Shown here: positions 26,577 through 34,917 of the stretch, one piece after another
Layout: each line of letters starts with the position of its first letter
Numbering within the stretch: the first letter of the stretch is position 1
NCBI GenBank assembly: GCA_900556485.1
Contig: USOX01000012.1
Location: 24,506-88,505 of the forward strand
Length of the DNA: 64,000 nt
Reading direction: 5' to 3'
Source: an uncultured Dysgonomonas sp.
GTDB lineage: Bacteria > Bacteroidota > Bacteroidia > Bacteroidales > Dysgonomonadaceae
The notes under the pieces: model-generated
Told to the model about the DNA's origin: nothing
Seen by the model: only the letters and a program-made list of their open reading frames with translations
The model's database searches: none
Program-made: the position numbers and the translations under genes

Positions 26577-27362
26577 ATGAGAAAAGAAAAACAATCCGCA
26601 AATGTCCTTCAATATAGCGCCGACGTCTTCCATCCCGGGACTTCGGTAGACTGCGTTATATTCGGATTTCACGAAGGAACCCTTAAAATACTATTGAATA
26701 AATTTTCGTATTACAACAAATGGATGATTCCGGGAGGATTTGTACATAAAGACGAAAATGTAGACGACGCTGCATACAGGCTGCTAACGTTAAGAACCGG
26801 ACTGTCTGATATCTATCTGCGACAGTTTTATCTGTTCGGAGATAAAGACAGAACCAATATTGAAGAAAATGAAGATATGCTTATCCGTTGGGGTATTACC
26901 GACAGTGAAGAACGAAAGAAGCATTGGCTCGTACAGCGCTTTGTAAGTGTAGGTTACTATGCACTTGTAGAATACTCGAAGGTAAAAATAGAAACGAACG
27001 ACGATGAAGAAATAGCATGGTTCGACCTCGACGAAATTCCCGTCTTGTATACAGACCACAACAAGATAATAGAAAAAGCACTGGCAACTATACGGATGCA
27101 ATTGCTGATACTTCCATTTGGCTATGAATTGCTTCCCGAAAAATTCACAATGACGGAGCTGCGCATCATATACGAAACCATCCTTCGCCAAAAATTGGAT
27201 CGTCGTAATTTTCAACGTAAGATGCTCGGCACAGGGCTTATTCATAAACTGGATGAAGTGAGCAAAAAATGGGGTGTAAAATCGTCTGCCCTTTTCTCCT
27301 TCGATAAGGAAAAATATTACAATGCAGTAGAAAATGGATTTATGTCATTCGATCAAGACTAA
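26577..27362 (+). CDS. NrtR-type transcriptional regulator (degenerate Nudix domain plus winged helix)
   Basis: 261 aa without signal peptide. The N-terminal Nudix fold (about 15-150) carries PGGFVHKDENVDDAAYRLLTLRTGL where an active hydrolase has the box GX5EX7REUXEEXGU; the REUXEE core is absent, so it should bind rather than hydrolyse its ligand. The C-terminal part (about 175-250) is the winged-helix domain of the NrtR family (FTMTELRIIYETILRQKLDRRNFQRKMLGTGLI). In Bacteroidetes such proteins often control sugar utilisation, responding to sugar phosphates or ADP-ribose-like ligands. The divergent position next to the GH3-receptor operon suggests it regulates that operon. Confidence 0.88.
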   Translation: MRKEKQSANVLQYSADVFHPGTSVDCVIFGFHEGTLKILLNKFSYYNKWMIPGGFVHKDENVDDAAYRLLTLRTGLSDIYLRQFYLFGDKDRTNIEENEDMLIRWGITDSEERKKHWLVQRFVSVGYYALVEYSKVKIETNDDEEIAWFDLDEIPVLYTDHNKIIEKALATIRMQLLILPFGYELLPEKFTMTELRIIYETILRQKLDRRNFQRKMLGTGLIHKLDEVSKKWGVKSSALFSFDKEKYYNAVENGFMSFDQD

Positions 27363-27388
27363 TTTAACATAAAGCAATATAAACAACT

Positions 27389-27425
27389 AAATACCATACG
27401 ATTATACCGTATGGTATTTTTTATT
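27389..27425 (+). terminator. Intrinsic terminator of the NrtR-type regulator gene
   Basis: AAATACCATACG and CGTATGGTATTTT form a stem with a 7-nt loop followed by TTTT. Confidence 0.8.
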
Positions 27426-27546
27426 ATATAACATCATACAGCTATTTTTTAAGTAAAAGACGTTACCTTATAACAAAATATTTTCACACTTTTCTTTTAA
27501 CAGTTATATTTAACACTATATACTGCAGAACATTTAACTTTAATTA

Positions 27547-27554
27547 TATCTTTG
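27547..27554 (+). promoter_or_regulatory. -7 promoter element of the beta-barrel protein gene
   Basis: TATCTTTG fits TAnnTTTG, 42 bp before the start codon at 27597. Confidence 0.55.
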
Positions 27555-27596
27555 CAGCCGAAAGTTAAATAAAGTCTAATTTACAAAGCTACTAAC

Positions 27597-28454
27597 ATGA
27601 GATTACTAATTTTATCCGCGTGCGTATTATTCGCATCAACCTTATTCGCTCAGAATAACACAGACTCTACAACAACAATCGTACAAAACTCGGCTTTACT
27701 TCAGGATTCTATTGTTTTTGAAACTACAGAAGCAACAGTACAGGAACTGGAATATTATCAGGGAGGGCCACTTTCGCACCTTAATGTTGCCGTACGTCTC
27801 TCTACAATGGGATTCGGTATCGAAGCCGCTACTCCATTAAACAGTTACTTAAAGCTACGTGCCGGTATCAACTACATGGGATACAAAAGCAGCGATTTTG
27901 ATATCTCGCTCGACGACCCTAGCGGAATGCTCGAAGAAGCTATCGGTTACGTACCCGATTACAACATGAAAGGCGAACTTAACTTTACTAACGGACATGT
28001 ATTAGTTGACTTCCACCCTGTAAAAAAAGGTATATTCCACCTTACAGCTGGAGCTTACATCGGAAAAAACCAATTGAAAGCAAAAGGTTATCTTGTGGAT
28101 GGAGATGGAAACAGGGCTACCCTAATAGATCCTACCGAAAAATGGCCAAACATCGACTTCGACGGACACCAACTAGATATCAATAATGGAGACCTGAATG
28201 CTACCCTACAATTAGGACAAGTGATAAAACCATACTTTGGTTTCGGTCTGGGACGTGCTATTTCTAAAAGCCGCGTAAGCTTCAAATTCGAGATGGGCGC
28301 TATCTATCAGGGAAAATATACACTGAAACAAAATGGAAAGAAAGTTGAAACAATCAGTAATGCTGTGGAAAACTTCGAAGATATAGACAAAATCACCAAT
28401 ATACTAAAATGGTGGCCTATGCTTAATTTCCAATTAACATATAGAATTTTCTAA
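27597..28454 (+). CDS. Hypothetical outer membrane beta-barrel protein
   Basis: 285 aa with a signal peptide (MRLLILSACVLFASTLFAQ). The mature protein shows alternating hydrophobic strands and glycine/aromatic pairs (YLKLRAGINYMGYK, GIFHLTAGAYIGKNQLKAKG, IKPYFGFGLGRAISKSRVSFKFEMGAIYQG) and ends with MLNFQLTYRIF, an aromatic C-terminal strand. This is the pattern of a small outer-membrane barrel of about 10-12 strands. No specific family is recognised and no ligand can be suggested. It has its own promoter and lies alone between the regulator and the MaoC gene. Confidence 0.75.
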   Translation: MRLLILSACVLFASTLFAQNNTDSTTTIVQNSALLQDSIVFETTEATVQELEYYQGGPLSHLNVAVRLSTMGFGIEAATPLNSYLKLRAGINYMGYKSSDFDISLDDPSGMLEEAIGYVPDYNMKGELNFTNGHVLVDFHPVKKGIFHLTAGAYIGKNQLKAKGYLVDGDGNRATLIDPTEKWPNIDFDGHQLDINNGDLNATLQLGQVIKPYFGFGLGRAISKSRVSFKFEMGAIYQGKYTLKQNGKKVETISNAVENFEDIDKITNILKWWPMLNFQLTYRIF

Positions 28455-28642
28455 TAGATAAATTTCTATATTACAATAGTTTGAACAAAAAGTTATTAAA
28501 ATAATTTTAACTTTAGCATATATAAGTTTTGGTAATATCACTTAATATGAATAATTTTAACCTGTGGACTGTTCTCTCTTTCAAATTAGCCCGAAGAATA
28601 AAGTCCGGTTATTGATTTTAGAAATTGTTAAACCATAACTAT

Positions 28643-29110
28643 ATGAGCAAAGTAATCATCAATTCCTACAGCGATTTCGAGCAATATGTAGGCAAAGAAC
28701 TTGGAACTTCAGACTATTTAAAAATCACGCAGGACCGTATCAACCTGTTTGCAGATGCCACACTCGACCATCAGTGGATACATGTGGATCCGGAAAAGGC
28801 GAAAGTAGAAAGTCCTTTCAAAAATACGATAGCACACGGTTATCTGTTGGTATCACTCCTTCCATACCTGTGGGATCAGGTGGTAGAAGTAAACAACATT
28901 AAGATGCTGATCAACTATGGTATCGAAAAATTGAAATTCAATCAGGCTGTTGTTGTAGACAGTGAGATAAGAATGAGAGTAAAACTTGAATCTCTTATCA
29001 ACCTGAGAGGTATAGCAAAAGCTGAACTAAAACTAGTATTGGAAATAAAAGACTGTCCGAAAAACGCTTTGGAAGAAACAGTTATTTTCCTATATCATTT
29101 TAATAATTAG
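28643..29110 (+). CDS. MaoC-like hydratase/dehydratase
   Basis: 155 aa from ATG 28643; an in-frame ATG 6 codons earlier is possible but less typical. It has a single hot-dog fold with the hydratase-2 motif: FADATLDHQWIHVDPEKA (catalytic Asp and His at about 31 and 36) followed by SPFKNTIAHGYLLVSLLP. This family hydrates trans-2-enoyl-CoA, giving the (R)-3-hydroxyacyl-CoA, or acts on related thioesters. The gene precedes the convergent menaquinone genes and is separated from them by a palindromic repeat, so no functional link to menaquinone is implied. Confidence 0.88.
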   Translation: MSKVIINSYSDFEQYVGKELGTSDYLKITQDRINLFADATLDHQWIHVDPEKAKVESPFKNTIAHGYLLVSLLPYLWDQVVEVNNIKMLINYGIEKLKFNQAVVVDSEIRMRVKLESLINLRGIAKAELKLVLEIKDCPKNALEETVIFLYHFNN

Positions 29111-29114
29111 AATT

Positions 29115-29204
29115 GACTAATATACTAATGTGCCAATGTGCCGATATGCAAATAAATTTGCTTCGCACCATTGGCACATTGGCATATTAATACATTAGGT
29201 TATT
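29115..29204. repeat. Long imperfect palindrome between convergent genes, probable bidirectional terminator
   Basis: Arms around taatgtgccaatgtgcc and ggcacattggcatatta pair over more than 20 bp with a central loop of AAATAAATTTGCTTC. It fills the whole 84-bp space between the MaoC and menE stop codons. Confidence 0.65.
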
Positions 29205-30259
29205 AGCCTTTTCAATTCCTTACGGCTTATCTTCCCAGTCTCAGTAAGAGGTATAGCATCTATTTTTATTACCTTCTTTGGCACGTAATATTCAGGGAGG
29301 GCTTCTTTATATTCTTCACCCATAATATCTTCCTCTACAACCAGAACAACAATCTCTCCAAACCTAGCATCCGGCAACGATGCTACAGCAAAAGCCGAGG
29401 ACATAAACGGCTTCAACAGACGTTCTACCTCTTCTATCTGTATCTTAACACCTCCGCTGTTTATCACATTATCCCTACGCCCGATTATACGAAAGCCTCC
29501 ATCCTTGTTTATCTGTGCAATATCATTGGTATACAGCCGTTCACCGGCTACCAGAGGTGCATCAATAATCAACGCATCATCTTCCGACAACGATAGGGTA
29601 ACTGACGAAAAAGGCATGTAAACCTCTGATGCATCTTTTCCATTCAGCTTCCTCAACGCAATGTGCGACAGTGTTTCAGTCATGCCATATGTAGAGTATA
29701 TATTGTTAGAGAAATCCTTTATATGGTCTTCCAACTGCTTATCTATAGCACCACCGCCAATAATCAGATTTTCAATCTTTCCAAGCCGTACACTCTCAAC
29801 CTCCGACTGCAAACTATTATACACCTGCATGGGTATCATTGCTGCAAAATTGAATGGTATATCCGTATCTCTCAGTGGATTACCCGAAGGTGTTACCGGA
29901 TACAAATCCAGTCCGGCAATCAGAGCACGCACCACCATCATCTTACCTGCAATATAATCGAGCGACATACACAGTAAGGCCTTATCACCTTCTTTCAGTT
30001 CTAGGAACGAACAGGTAAGGCGGGCACTCTCCATCATGCGCTTTTTCTCTACAAGCATTTCTTTAGGGGCACCTGTAGAGCCTGATGTATGTACTTTCAG
30101 AAAAGGAGATTGTGAAAACCAATCCTTCAAAAACAGGTATAAGCTATAATGAAAATCAGACCTTTGGGCAAAAGCCGGAATTCCTTTACCCATAAACATA
30201 TCAGGAGTATAAGCCCCCCCTTCTATAGTTATCAAATAATCTTTATCCCAAAAACTCAT
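29195..30259 (-). CDS. menE: o-Succinylbenzoate-CoA ligase
   Basis: 354 aa, a short adenylate-forming enzyme as is usual for Bacteroidetes MenE. The ATP/AMP motif VHTSGSTGAPKEM occurs at about 58-70. STYGMTETLSHIAL is the A5-type motif, GRRDNVINSGGVKIQIEEVE the hinge and A8 loop, and TETGKISRKELKRL holds the catalytic C-terminal Lys. It activates o-succinylbenzoate with ATP and CoA for MenB. The start overlaps the end of menC by 17 bp, showing translational coupling in the menB-menC-menE operon. Confidence 0.93.
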   Translation of the reverse strand: MSFWDKDYLITIEGGAYTPDMFMGKGIPAFAQRSDFHYSLYLFLKDWFSQSPFLKVHTSGSTGAPKEMLVEKKRMMESARLTCSFLELKEGDKALLCMSLDYIAGKMMVVRALIAGLDLYPVTPSGNPLRDTDIPFNFAAMIPMQVYNSLQSEVESVRLGKIENLIIGGGAIDKQLEDHIKDFSNNIYSTYGMTETLSHIALRKLNGKDASEVYMPFSSVTLSLSEDDALIIDAPLVAGERLYTNDIAQINKDGGFRIIGRRDNVINSGGVKIQIEEVERLLKPFMSSAFAVASLPDARFGEIVVLVVEEDIMGEEYKEALPEYYVPKKVIKIDAIPLTETGKISRKELKRLIT

Positions 30260-31298
30260 AATCTATATTCGTTTCTTTCTCCGGATCATACCACAAACAA
30301 TCACCTTTGATACTCAATGCCGTATCCAGATTATTCGTATACAGTCCTCCCGTTCCCAAACCTTGAGGAAGCGGATTATCAAAAGTAGCACACCATTGCG
30401 CAATAGCATTAAGCCCGACATTCGACTCCAATGCCGAAGTGATCCACCAGCCTATATTCAATGATTCAGCCAGCTGTATCCATTCCTCTGCACCACAGAA
30501 TCCACCATGCAATGTAGGTTTCAGTATAATATATTGAGGCTTTATAACTTCCAGTAAACGTCTTTTTTCAGTCCTGTCATTCACCCCGATCAACTCTTCA
30601 TCCAATGCAATCGGCAGAGGTGTAACCGCCGATAATTCAGCCATTTCGTTCCACTGACCGGCACGGATAGGCTGTTCGATAGAATGGAGGTCAAGCTCTG
30701 CCAATCTTTTTAATTTATCTAAAGCATCATCAGGCGAAAAAGCACCATTGGCATCCACTCTCAACGTAATCTGATCAGCACTGTAATGCTTACGGATATG
30801 ACGAAGCAAATCAATCTCCTCATCAAAATTAATAGCTCCTATCTTAAGTTTGATACAGCGAAAACCCTGTTCCATCTTCGCCTCTATCTGTTCGAGCATA
30901 TAATCATAATCGCCCATCCAGATCAACCCATTGATAGGAATACCTTGTCCCCCCCTCGCAAATGGTGTATCCCATAAGCGGAAACTACCCTGCTCCAACT
31001 GACGCAAAGCTGTCTCCAAACCGAAAAGTATAGACGGATAAGGGCGCAGAGCCTCTACATCCAACCTTCCTTCCTCTTCCAGCTTCTTGCAAAAGTGAGC
31101 CAATGTCTGCTCATACCCTTCGCCATAGTCGCAACTAAGGTCAAACAAGGGTGCGCACTCTCCCATCCCCCACTTGTCAGGATCGGTAGCAGAGGTAACA
31201 ATCACATACCATATCTTATGATCGTGATACACACCTCGCGACGTTCCGGCAGGACGTTTAAATTGCAGAGTATAGGGTATTATTCTAGTTTTTAGCAT
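30243..31298 (-). CDS. menC: o-Succinylbenzoate synthase
   Basis: 351 aa from ATG 31298; the earlier Met at 31322 lies in an intergenic repeat. It is an enolase-superfamily member. It shows the capping N-terminus with RPAGTSRGVYHDHKIWYV, the barrel motif IKLKIGA with the catalytic Lys pair, the metal-binding Asp in LRVDANGAF, Glu in SIEQPI, and Asp/Glu in PIALDEELIG. The second catalytic Lys is in YIILKPTLHGGF. It dehydrates SHCHC to o-succinylbenzoate. It overlaps menE by 17 bp and lies 105 bp after menB. Confidence 0.93.
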   Translation of the reverse strand: MLKTRIIPYTLQFKRPAGTSRGVYHDHKIWYVIVTSATDPDKWGMGECAPLFDLSCDYGEGYEQTLAHFCKKLEEEGRLDVEALRPYPSILFGLETALRQLEQGSFRLWDTPFARGGQGIPINGLIWMGDYDYMLEQIEAKMEQGFRCIKLKIGAINFDEEIDLLRHIRKHYSADQITLRVDANGAFSPDDALDKLKRLAELDLHSIEQPIRAGQWNEMAELSAVTPLPIALDEELIGVNDRTEKRRLLEVIKPQYIILKPTLHGGFCGAEEWIQLAESLNIGWWITSALESNVGLNAIAQWCATFDNPLPQGLGTGGLYTNNLDTALSIKGDCLWYDPEKETNIDYEFLG

Positions 31299-31403
31299 AT
31301 CAGCCCCTCCTAGCCTCCCCAAAAGGGAGGAATCAAAAAGAGTATTTTTTTAGGTTAATAATTTTGTGCTTGCCAAAGTCCCCCTCCGGGGGATTTAGGG
31401 GGC
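31299..31403. repeat. Palindromic GC-rich repeat (CCTCCC...GGGAGG) between menB and menC
   Basis: CCTCCCCAAAAGGGAGG and, 60 bp on, CCCCCTCCGGGGGATT form hairpins. A related repeat lies at 47720-47785. It separates menB and menC within the operon. Confidence 0.55.
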
Positions 31404-32225
31404 TTACGGAAACTTCGGAAACTTCTTAAAGTCAGGCTTACGTTTCTCCAAAAATGCATGTTTACCTTCCTGCGCCTCATCAGTCAGGTAATAAAGTAAA
31501 GTAGCATTTCCGGCAAGTTCCTGAATACCAGCTTGTCCGTCAAGTTCGGCGTTCAACCCCATCTTAATCATACGAAGCGCCATAGGGCTGTGCTGCATCA
31601 TTTCGTGTGCCCATTTCACAGTTTCGTCTTCCAGTTGGTCGAAAGGTACAACTGTATTAACAAGCCCCATATCCAAAGCCTCCTGAGCAGAATACTGACG
31701 ACAAAGGAACCAAATTTCGCGAGCCTTTTTCTGCCCTACTATACGTGCAAGATACGATGAACCGAATCCGGCATCGAAACTACCTACACGAGGACCTGTC
31801 TGACCGAAAATAGCATTATCCGAAGCAATAGAAAGGTCACAAACCACCTGCAATACATGTCCACCACCAATAGCATAACCATTCACCATTGCAATCACCG
31901 GTTTAGGCAGGGAGCGAATCTGTTTCTGCACCTCCAATACCTGTAAGCGCGGCACACCATCTTTGCCGATATAACCGCCTTTTCCTTTTACATTCTGGTC
32001 GCCGCCTGCACAAAAAGCCTTGTCGCCTGCACCTGTCAGCACCACCACATAAATATCCTGATTTTCGTGACAGATACGCAATGCATCGCTGATCTCCATT
32101 GTTGTAGTAGGAGTAAATGCATTACGGTAACGCGGACGGTTGATAGTGATACGTCCAATACCTTCGAAATAATCGAAAAGGATTTCTTCGTATTCTTTAA
32201 TAGTTTGCCATTCTCTTTTTGCCAT
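31404..32225 (-). CDS. menB: 1,4-Dihydroxy-2-naphthoyl-CoA synthase
   Basis: 273 aa crotonase-fold enzyme. The oxyanion-hole segment [15 protein letters not shown] (about 72-86), the [44 protein letters not shown] block, the catalytic Asp/Ser region and the C-terminal [13 protein letters not shown] tail are all characteristic of MenB rather than general enoyl-CoA hydratases. It closes the naphthoquinone ring from o-succinylbenzoyl-CoA. First gene of the menB-menC-menE block. In many Bacteroidales menB directly follows menD; here menD is about 9 kb away on the other strand. Confidence 0.96.
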   Translation of the reverse strand: MAKREWQTIKEYEEILFDYFEGIGRITINRPRYRNAFTPTTTMEISDALRICHENQDIYVVVLTGAGDKAFCAGGDQNVKGKGGYIGKDGVPRLQVLEVQKQIRSLPKPVIAMVNGYAIGGGHVLQVVCDLSIASDNAIFGQTGPRVGSFDAGFGSSYLARIVGQKKAREIWFLCRQYSAQEALDMGLVNTVVPFDQLEDETVKWAHEMMQHSPMALRMIKMGLNAELDGQAGIQELAGNATLLYYLTDEAQEGKHAFLEKRKPDFKKFPKFP

Positions 32226-32333
32226 GATATTTTAGTTTATAATTTATAATATATTTAGTATTCAATCACTTCAAAACTTCTCTATTTTTTCTGTATTGTG
32301 CCCTTGAAACTTTTTCTTTGTGCTCTTTGTGCT

Positions 32334-32367
32334 CTTTGTGGTAAGAAAATAAGGATTAACCACAAAG
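32334..32367. repeat. CTTTGTGGT / ACCACAAAG palindromic repeat upstream of menB
   Basis: A perfect 9-bp inverted repeat with a 16-nt spacer, preceded by a doublet of CTCTTTGTG. Similar ACCAC(A/G)GAGT palindromes lie at 51700-51828 and 58936-59025. Confidence 0.6.
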
Positions 32368-32378
32368 GTCACTAAGTT

Positions 32379-32740
32379 TTACACAAAGATCACAAGTATC
32401 CGTTTATAACTCTTCTCACTCGCATGCTTCAACAATACAATATTAGCGTTTATCAGCAAGCCTAACCTACAACCTCTTAACTTCATATAAGTTTATATTT
32501 CTACCATACACAAATCATTTAATGCCTTTATAGACTTTATCTCTGCTATTAATTTATCTGCTATTAATAGATTAATTTCATATCCGGCATCCAACTTTAT
32601 TTTTTCATAGACCAAAGGTAATGCCTTTTGCTTTTCCACTTGTATATTTTGTCTGGAAAACTTATAATATGAACATCCTTCATATGCGCTCTTCAACAGC
32701 CCGGCCTCTAAGTATGACTTTGCGTCCTTTGTAGCTAAAG
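32379..32740 (-). pseudogene. Frameshifted and truncated GxxExxY-type gene
   Basis: One frame reads LEAGLLKSAYEGCSYYKFSR...KALPLVYEKIKLDAGYEINLL...IKSIKALNDLCMVEI and stops. In another frame the sequence continues TYMKLRGCRLGLLINANIVLLKH, which is the expected continuation of GxxExxY proteins (typically TYLKLSGCKLGLLINF). The family's N-terminal segment is also damaged. So this is a decayed copy of a small protein family of unknown function common in Bacteroidetes, with a PDDEXK-like core by family description. It lies beside the breakpoint that separates the two menaquinone blocks. Confidence 0.75.
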
Positions 32741-32812
32741 AATTATAGATAGAGGTATTGCCTCATAATTTAAAAGAGCATATATCTCAATTACTGATTC
32801 ACATTATTTTAA
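32740..32812 (+). repeat. Partial copy of the MITE-like element, right end
   Basis: The sequence from AGCTAAAGAATTATAG through CATAATTTAAAAGAGCATAT to ACTGATTCACATTATT matches the right terminus of the element at 40000-40071. The left end and middle are missing. It ends about 90 bp before the start of the vWA gene. Confidence 0.55.
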
Positions 32813-32900
32813 AAAAAAATTATCCTCCACATTTATGGAATTTTCGGAAAAAGATATCTATTTTAAAAAACAGTTAAAAAATCGGAAAAACTACACGCTT

Positions 32901-34733
32901 ATGACACACAAGACATTTTATCGCACAGTTGTACTTTTCGTTCTGCTTATTTCTTTTACTTTTCCGGCATACGCTATTCTGGTGAAGGGAACAGTTACGG
33001 ATGAGACCGGAGAACCAATTGTAGGATGCAGTATAATCCTACAAGGTACTCGCCGAGGAACTATTACCGATGTAGACGGAAATTATAGTATAGAAGCTAA
33101 TATAGGAGATAAACTGGATTTTATCTTTATAGGGTATCAGAAAGAAACAAAGGAAGTAAAAGGGGGACTCTTAAATGTGGTACTGAAAGAAGAGGCGCAA
33201 ATACTTGAATCGGTTGTGATTGCTTATGGTGCTAGAGATTACGGATCAAGCTTTAAATCATATGACGCATCACCAGCACCCATACCAGCTAAGCCTGTCT
33301 ACTTTGCTAATACGGAAAGCTATAAAGCATTTACCAGCAATAAGTTTAAAAGTGTGGATGCTGAGCCATTGTCTACTTTTTCGATAGATGTGGATAAGGC
33401 ATCATATAGTAATATGCGCCGTTTCCTGAATCAGGGCGAGCTTCCTCCTGCCGATGCTATACGTGTGGAAGAATTGATCAACTATTTCGATTATGATTAT
33501 ACAGCTCCAAAAGACGATAAACCTGTAAATTTCGAAACAGAAGTAGGTGAATGTCCTTGGAATAAGAAAAACCGATTGGTAAAAATCGGTATTAAAGCGC
33601 AAGAAATAGATACGGATGATCTGCCTCCTGCCAACCTGGTATTCCTTATAGATGTATCGGGATCAATGTACGGGCCAACACGTTTGGACTTGGTGAAGTC
33701 GTCGATGAAGCTTCTGGTAGACCAGATGCGCCCACAAGACCGTGTCGCTATTGTGGTGTATGCCAGCGGAACGAGAGTTGTGCTACCTTCGACCAAAGGG
33801 ACAGATAAAGAAACAATTCTGGATGCCCTGAATAAATTGACCGCAGGCGGATCGACTGCAGGAGCTGCAGGTATACAACTGGCTTATGGTACTGCTGAAG
33901 AAAACTTTGTAAAAGGTGGTAACAATCGTGTGATACTATGTACCGATGGAGACTTCAATGTGGGTGTATCGAGCCTCGATGCCTTGAAAACATTAATAGA
34001 AGAAAAACGCAAAGCAGGTGTATTCCTTTCTATATTAGGCTATGGAATGGGTAACTACAAAGACGACAAAATGCAAACCTTGAGCGAAGCCGGAAACGGC
34101 AATCATGCTTATATAGATAATATGCAGGAAGCTAACAGGGTGCTCGTTTCGGAGTTTGGAGGTACAATGTTTACAGTGGCTAAAGATGTTAAGTTGCAGA
34201 TAGAATTTAACCCATTGAAAGTGAAAGAGTACCGTCTGGTTGGTTATGAGAGTCGATTATTGGAAAAAGAGGATTTCAATGACGACCTGAAGGATGCCGG
34301 AGAAATGGGTGTAGGGCATACAGTTACAGCTTTCTATGAGATAGCTCCGGCTAAGGGCAAAGCAACGAAGAATAAAGGGAAGGATAAGCCGGATGTAGAC
34401 CCGTTGAAATATCAGGTGAGTACACCAACCGGTTCGGACGAAATGCTTACCGTAAAGCTTCGCTATAAAGATGTGGACAGCGACGAAAGTAAATTGATGA
34501 GCGTGGTAGTACATGATGATGGATTGAATAATGTATCGGAAGATTTCCGCTTTGCATCTGCTGTTGCCATGTTCGGAAAAATGCTGCACGATGAAGAACA
34601 GTATCAGCCTTCGGAATTGACAAAGGTGGTGAATATAGCATCGAAAGCTTATGGAAAAGATGAGGATGGTTATCGCCGCGAGTTTGTACGTTTAGTGAAG
34701 TTGGCGCAGAATATAGCGATGGGGAGAAAATAA
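32901..34733 (+). CDS. Exported von Willebrand factor A protein (YfbK-like) with N-terminal carboxypeptidase-regulatory domain
   Basis: 610 aa from ATG 32901, which starts the signal peptide (MTHKTFYRTVVLFVLLISFT); a longer frame begins 22 codons upstream. Domains in order: carboxypeptidase-regulatory-like beta sandwich (about 27-107: VKGTVTDETGEPIVGCSIIL ... YQKETKEV), a vWA-associated N-terminal region (FSIDVDKASYSNMRRFLNQGELPP), then the vWA domain with a complete MIDAS start DVSGSM (about 249-254). A DUF3520-type C-terminus follows (YKDVDSDESKLMSVVV). The protein should be periplasmic or outer-membrane associated and bind partners through a metal ion. The function of the family is unknown. 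Confidence 0.87.
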   Translation: MTHKTFYRTVVLFVLLISFTFPAYAILVKGTVTDETGEPIVGCSIILQGTRRGTITDVDGNYSIEANIGDKLDFIFIGYQKETKEVKGGLLNVVLKEEAQILESVVIAYGARDYGSSFKSYDASPAPIPAKPVYFANTESYKAFTSNKFKSVDAEPLSTFSIDVDKASYSNMRRFLNQGELPPADAIRVEELINYFDYDYTAPKDDKPVNFETEVGECPWNKKNRLVKIGIKAQEIDTDDLPPANLVFLIDVSGSMYGPTRLDLVKSSMKLLVDQMRPQDRVAIVVYASGTRVVLPSTKGTDKETILDALNKLTAGGSTAGAAGIQLAYGTAEENFVKGGNNRVILCTDGDFNVGVSSLDALKTLIEEKRKAGVFLSILGYGMGNYKDDKMQTLSEAGNGNHAYIDNMQEANRVLVSEFGGTMFTVAKDVKLQIEFNPLKVKEYRLVGYESRLLEKEDFNDDLKDAGEMGVGHTVTAFYEIAPAKGKATKNKGKDKPDVDPLKYQVSTPTGSDEMLTVKLRYKDVDSDESKLMSVVVHDDGLNNVSEDFRFASAVAMFGKMLHDEEQYQPSELTKVVNIASKAYGKDEDGYRREFVRLVKLAQNIAMGRK

Positions 34734-34917
34734 GGAATGAAGAATGAAAAGTGAATAATGAAAAATGAGGAAAGTTAGGGGTTATGAGTTATAAGAAAGT
34801 GGATATTGGGATATCCATGGACTTATAGCTCATAACTTGTTGATTATCTAATATAAAGTGAAATATTTTTATTAAGTTTGCTTTGTTTAACACTGAGAAA
34901 CTAAAACTATAGAAAAC
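34734..34917. repeat. Intergenic palindromes: GAATGAAAAGTGAATAATG arm and a nested TTATGAGTTATAAG hairpin
   Basis: After the vWA stop come an unpaired copy of the gaatgaaaagtgaataatg repeat arm and then a hairpin formed by ttatgagttataag and cttatagctcataa, with GATAT/ATATC in the loop. It probably ends transcription of the vWA gene. The rest of the gap precedes the LRR gene without a clear promoter. Confidence 0.5.
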
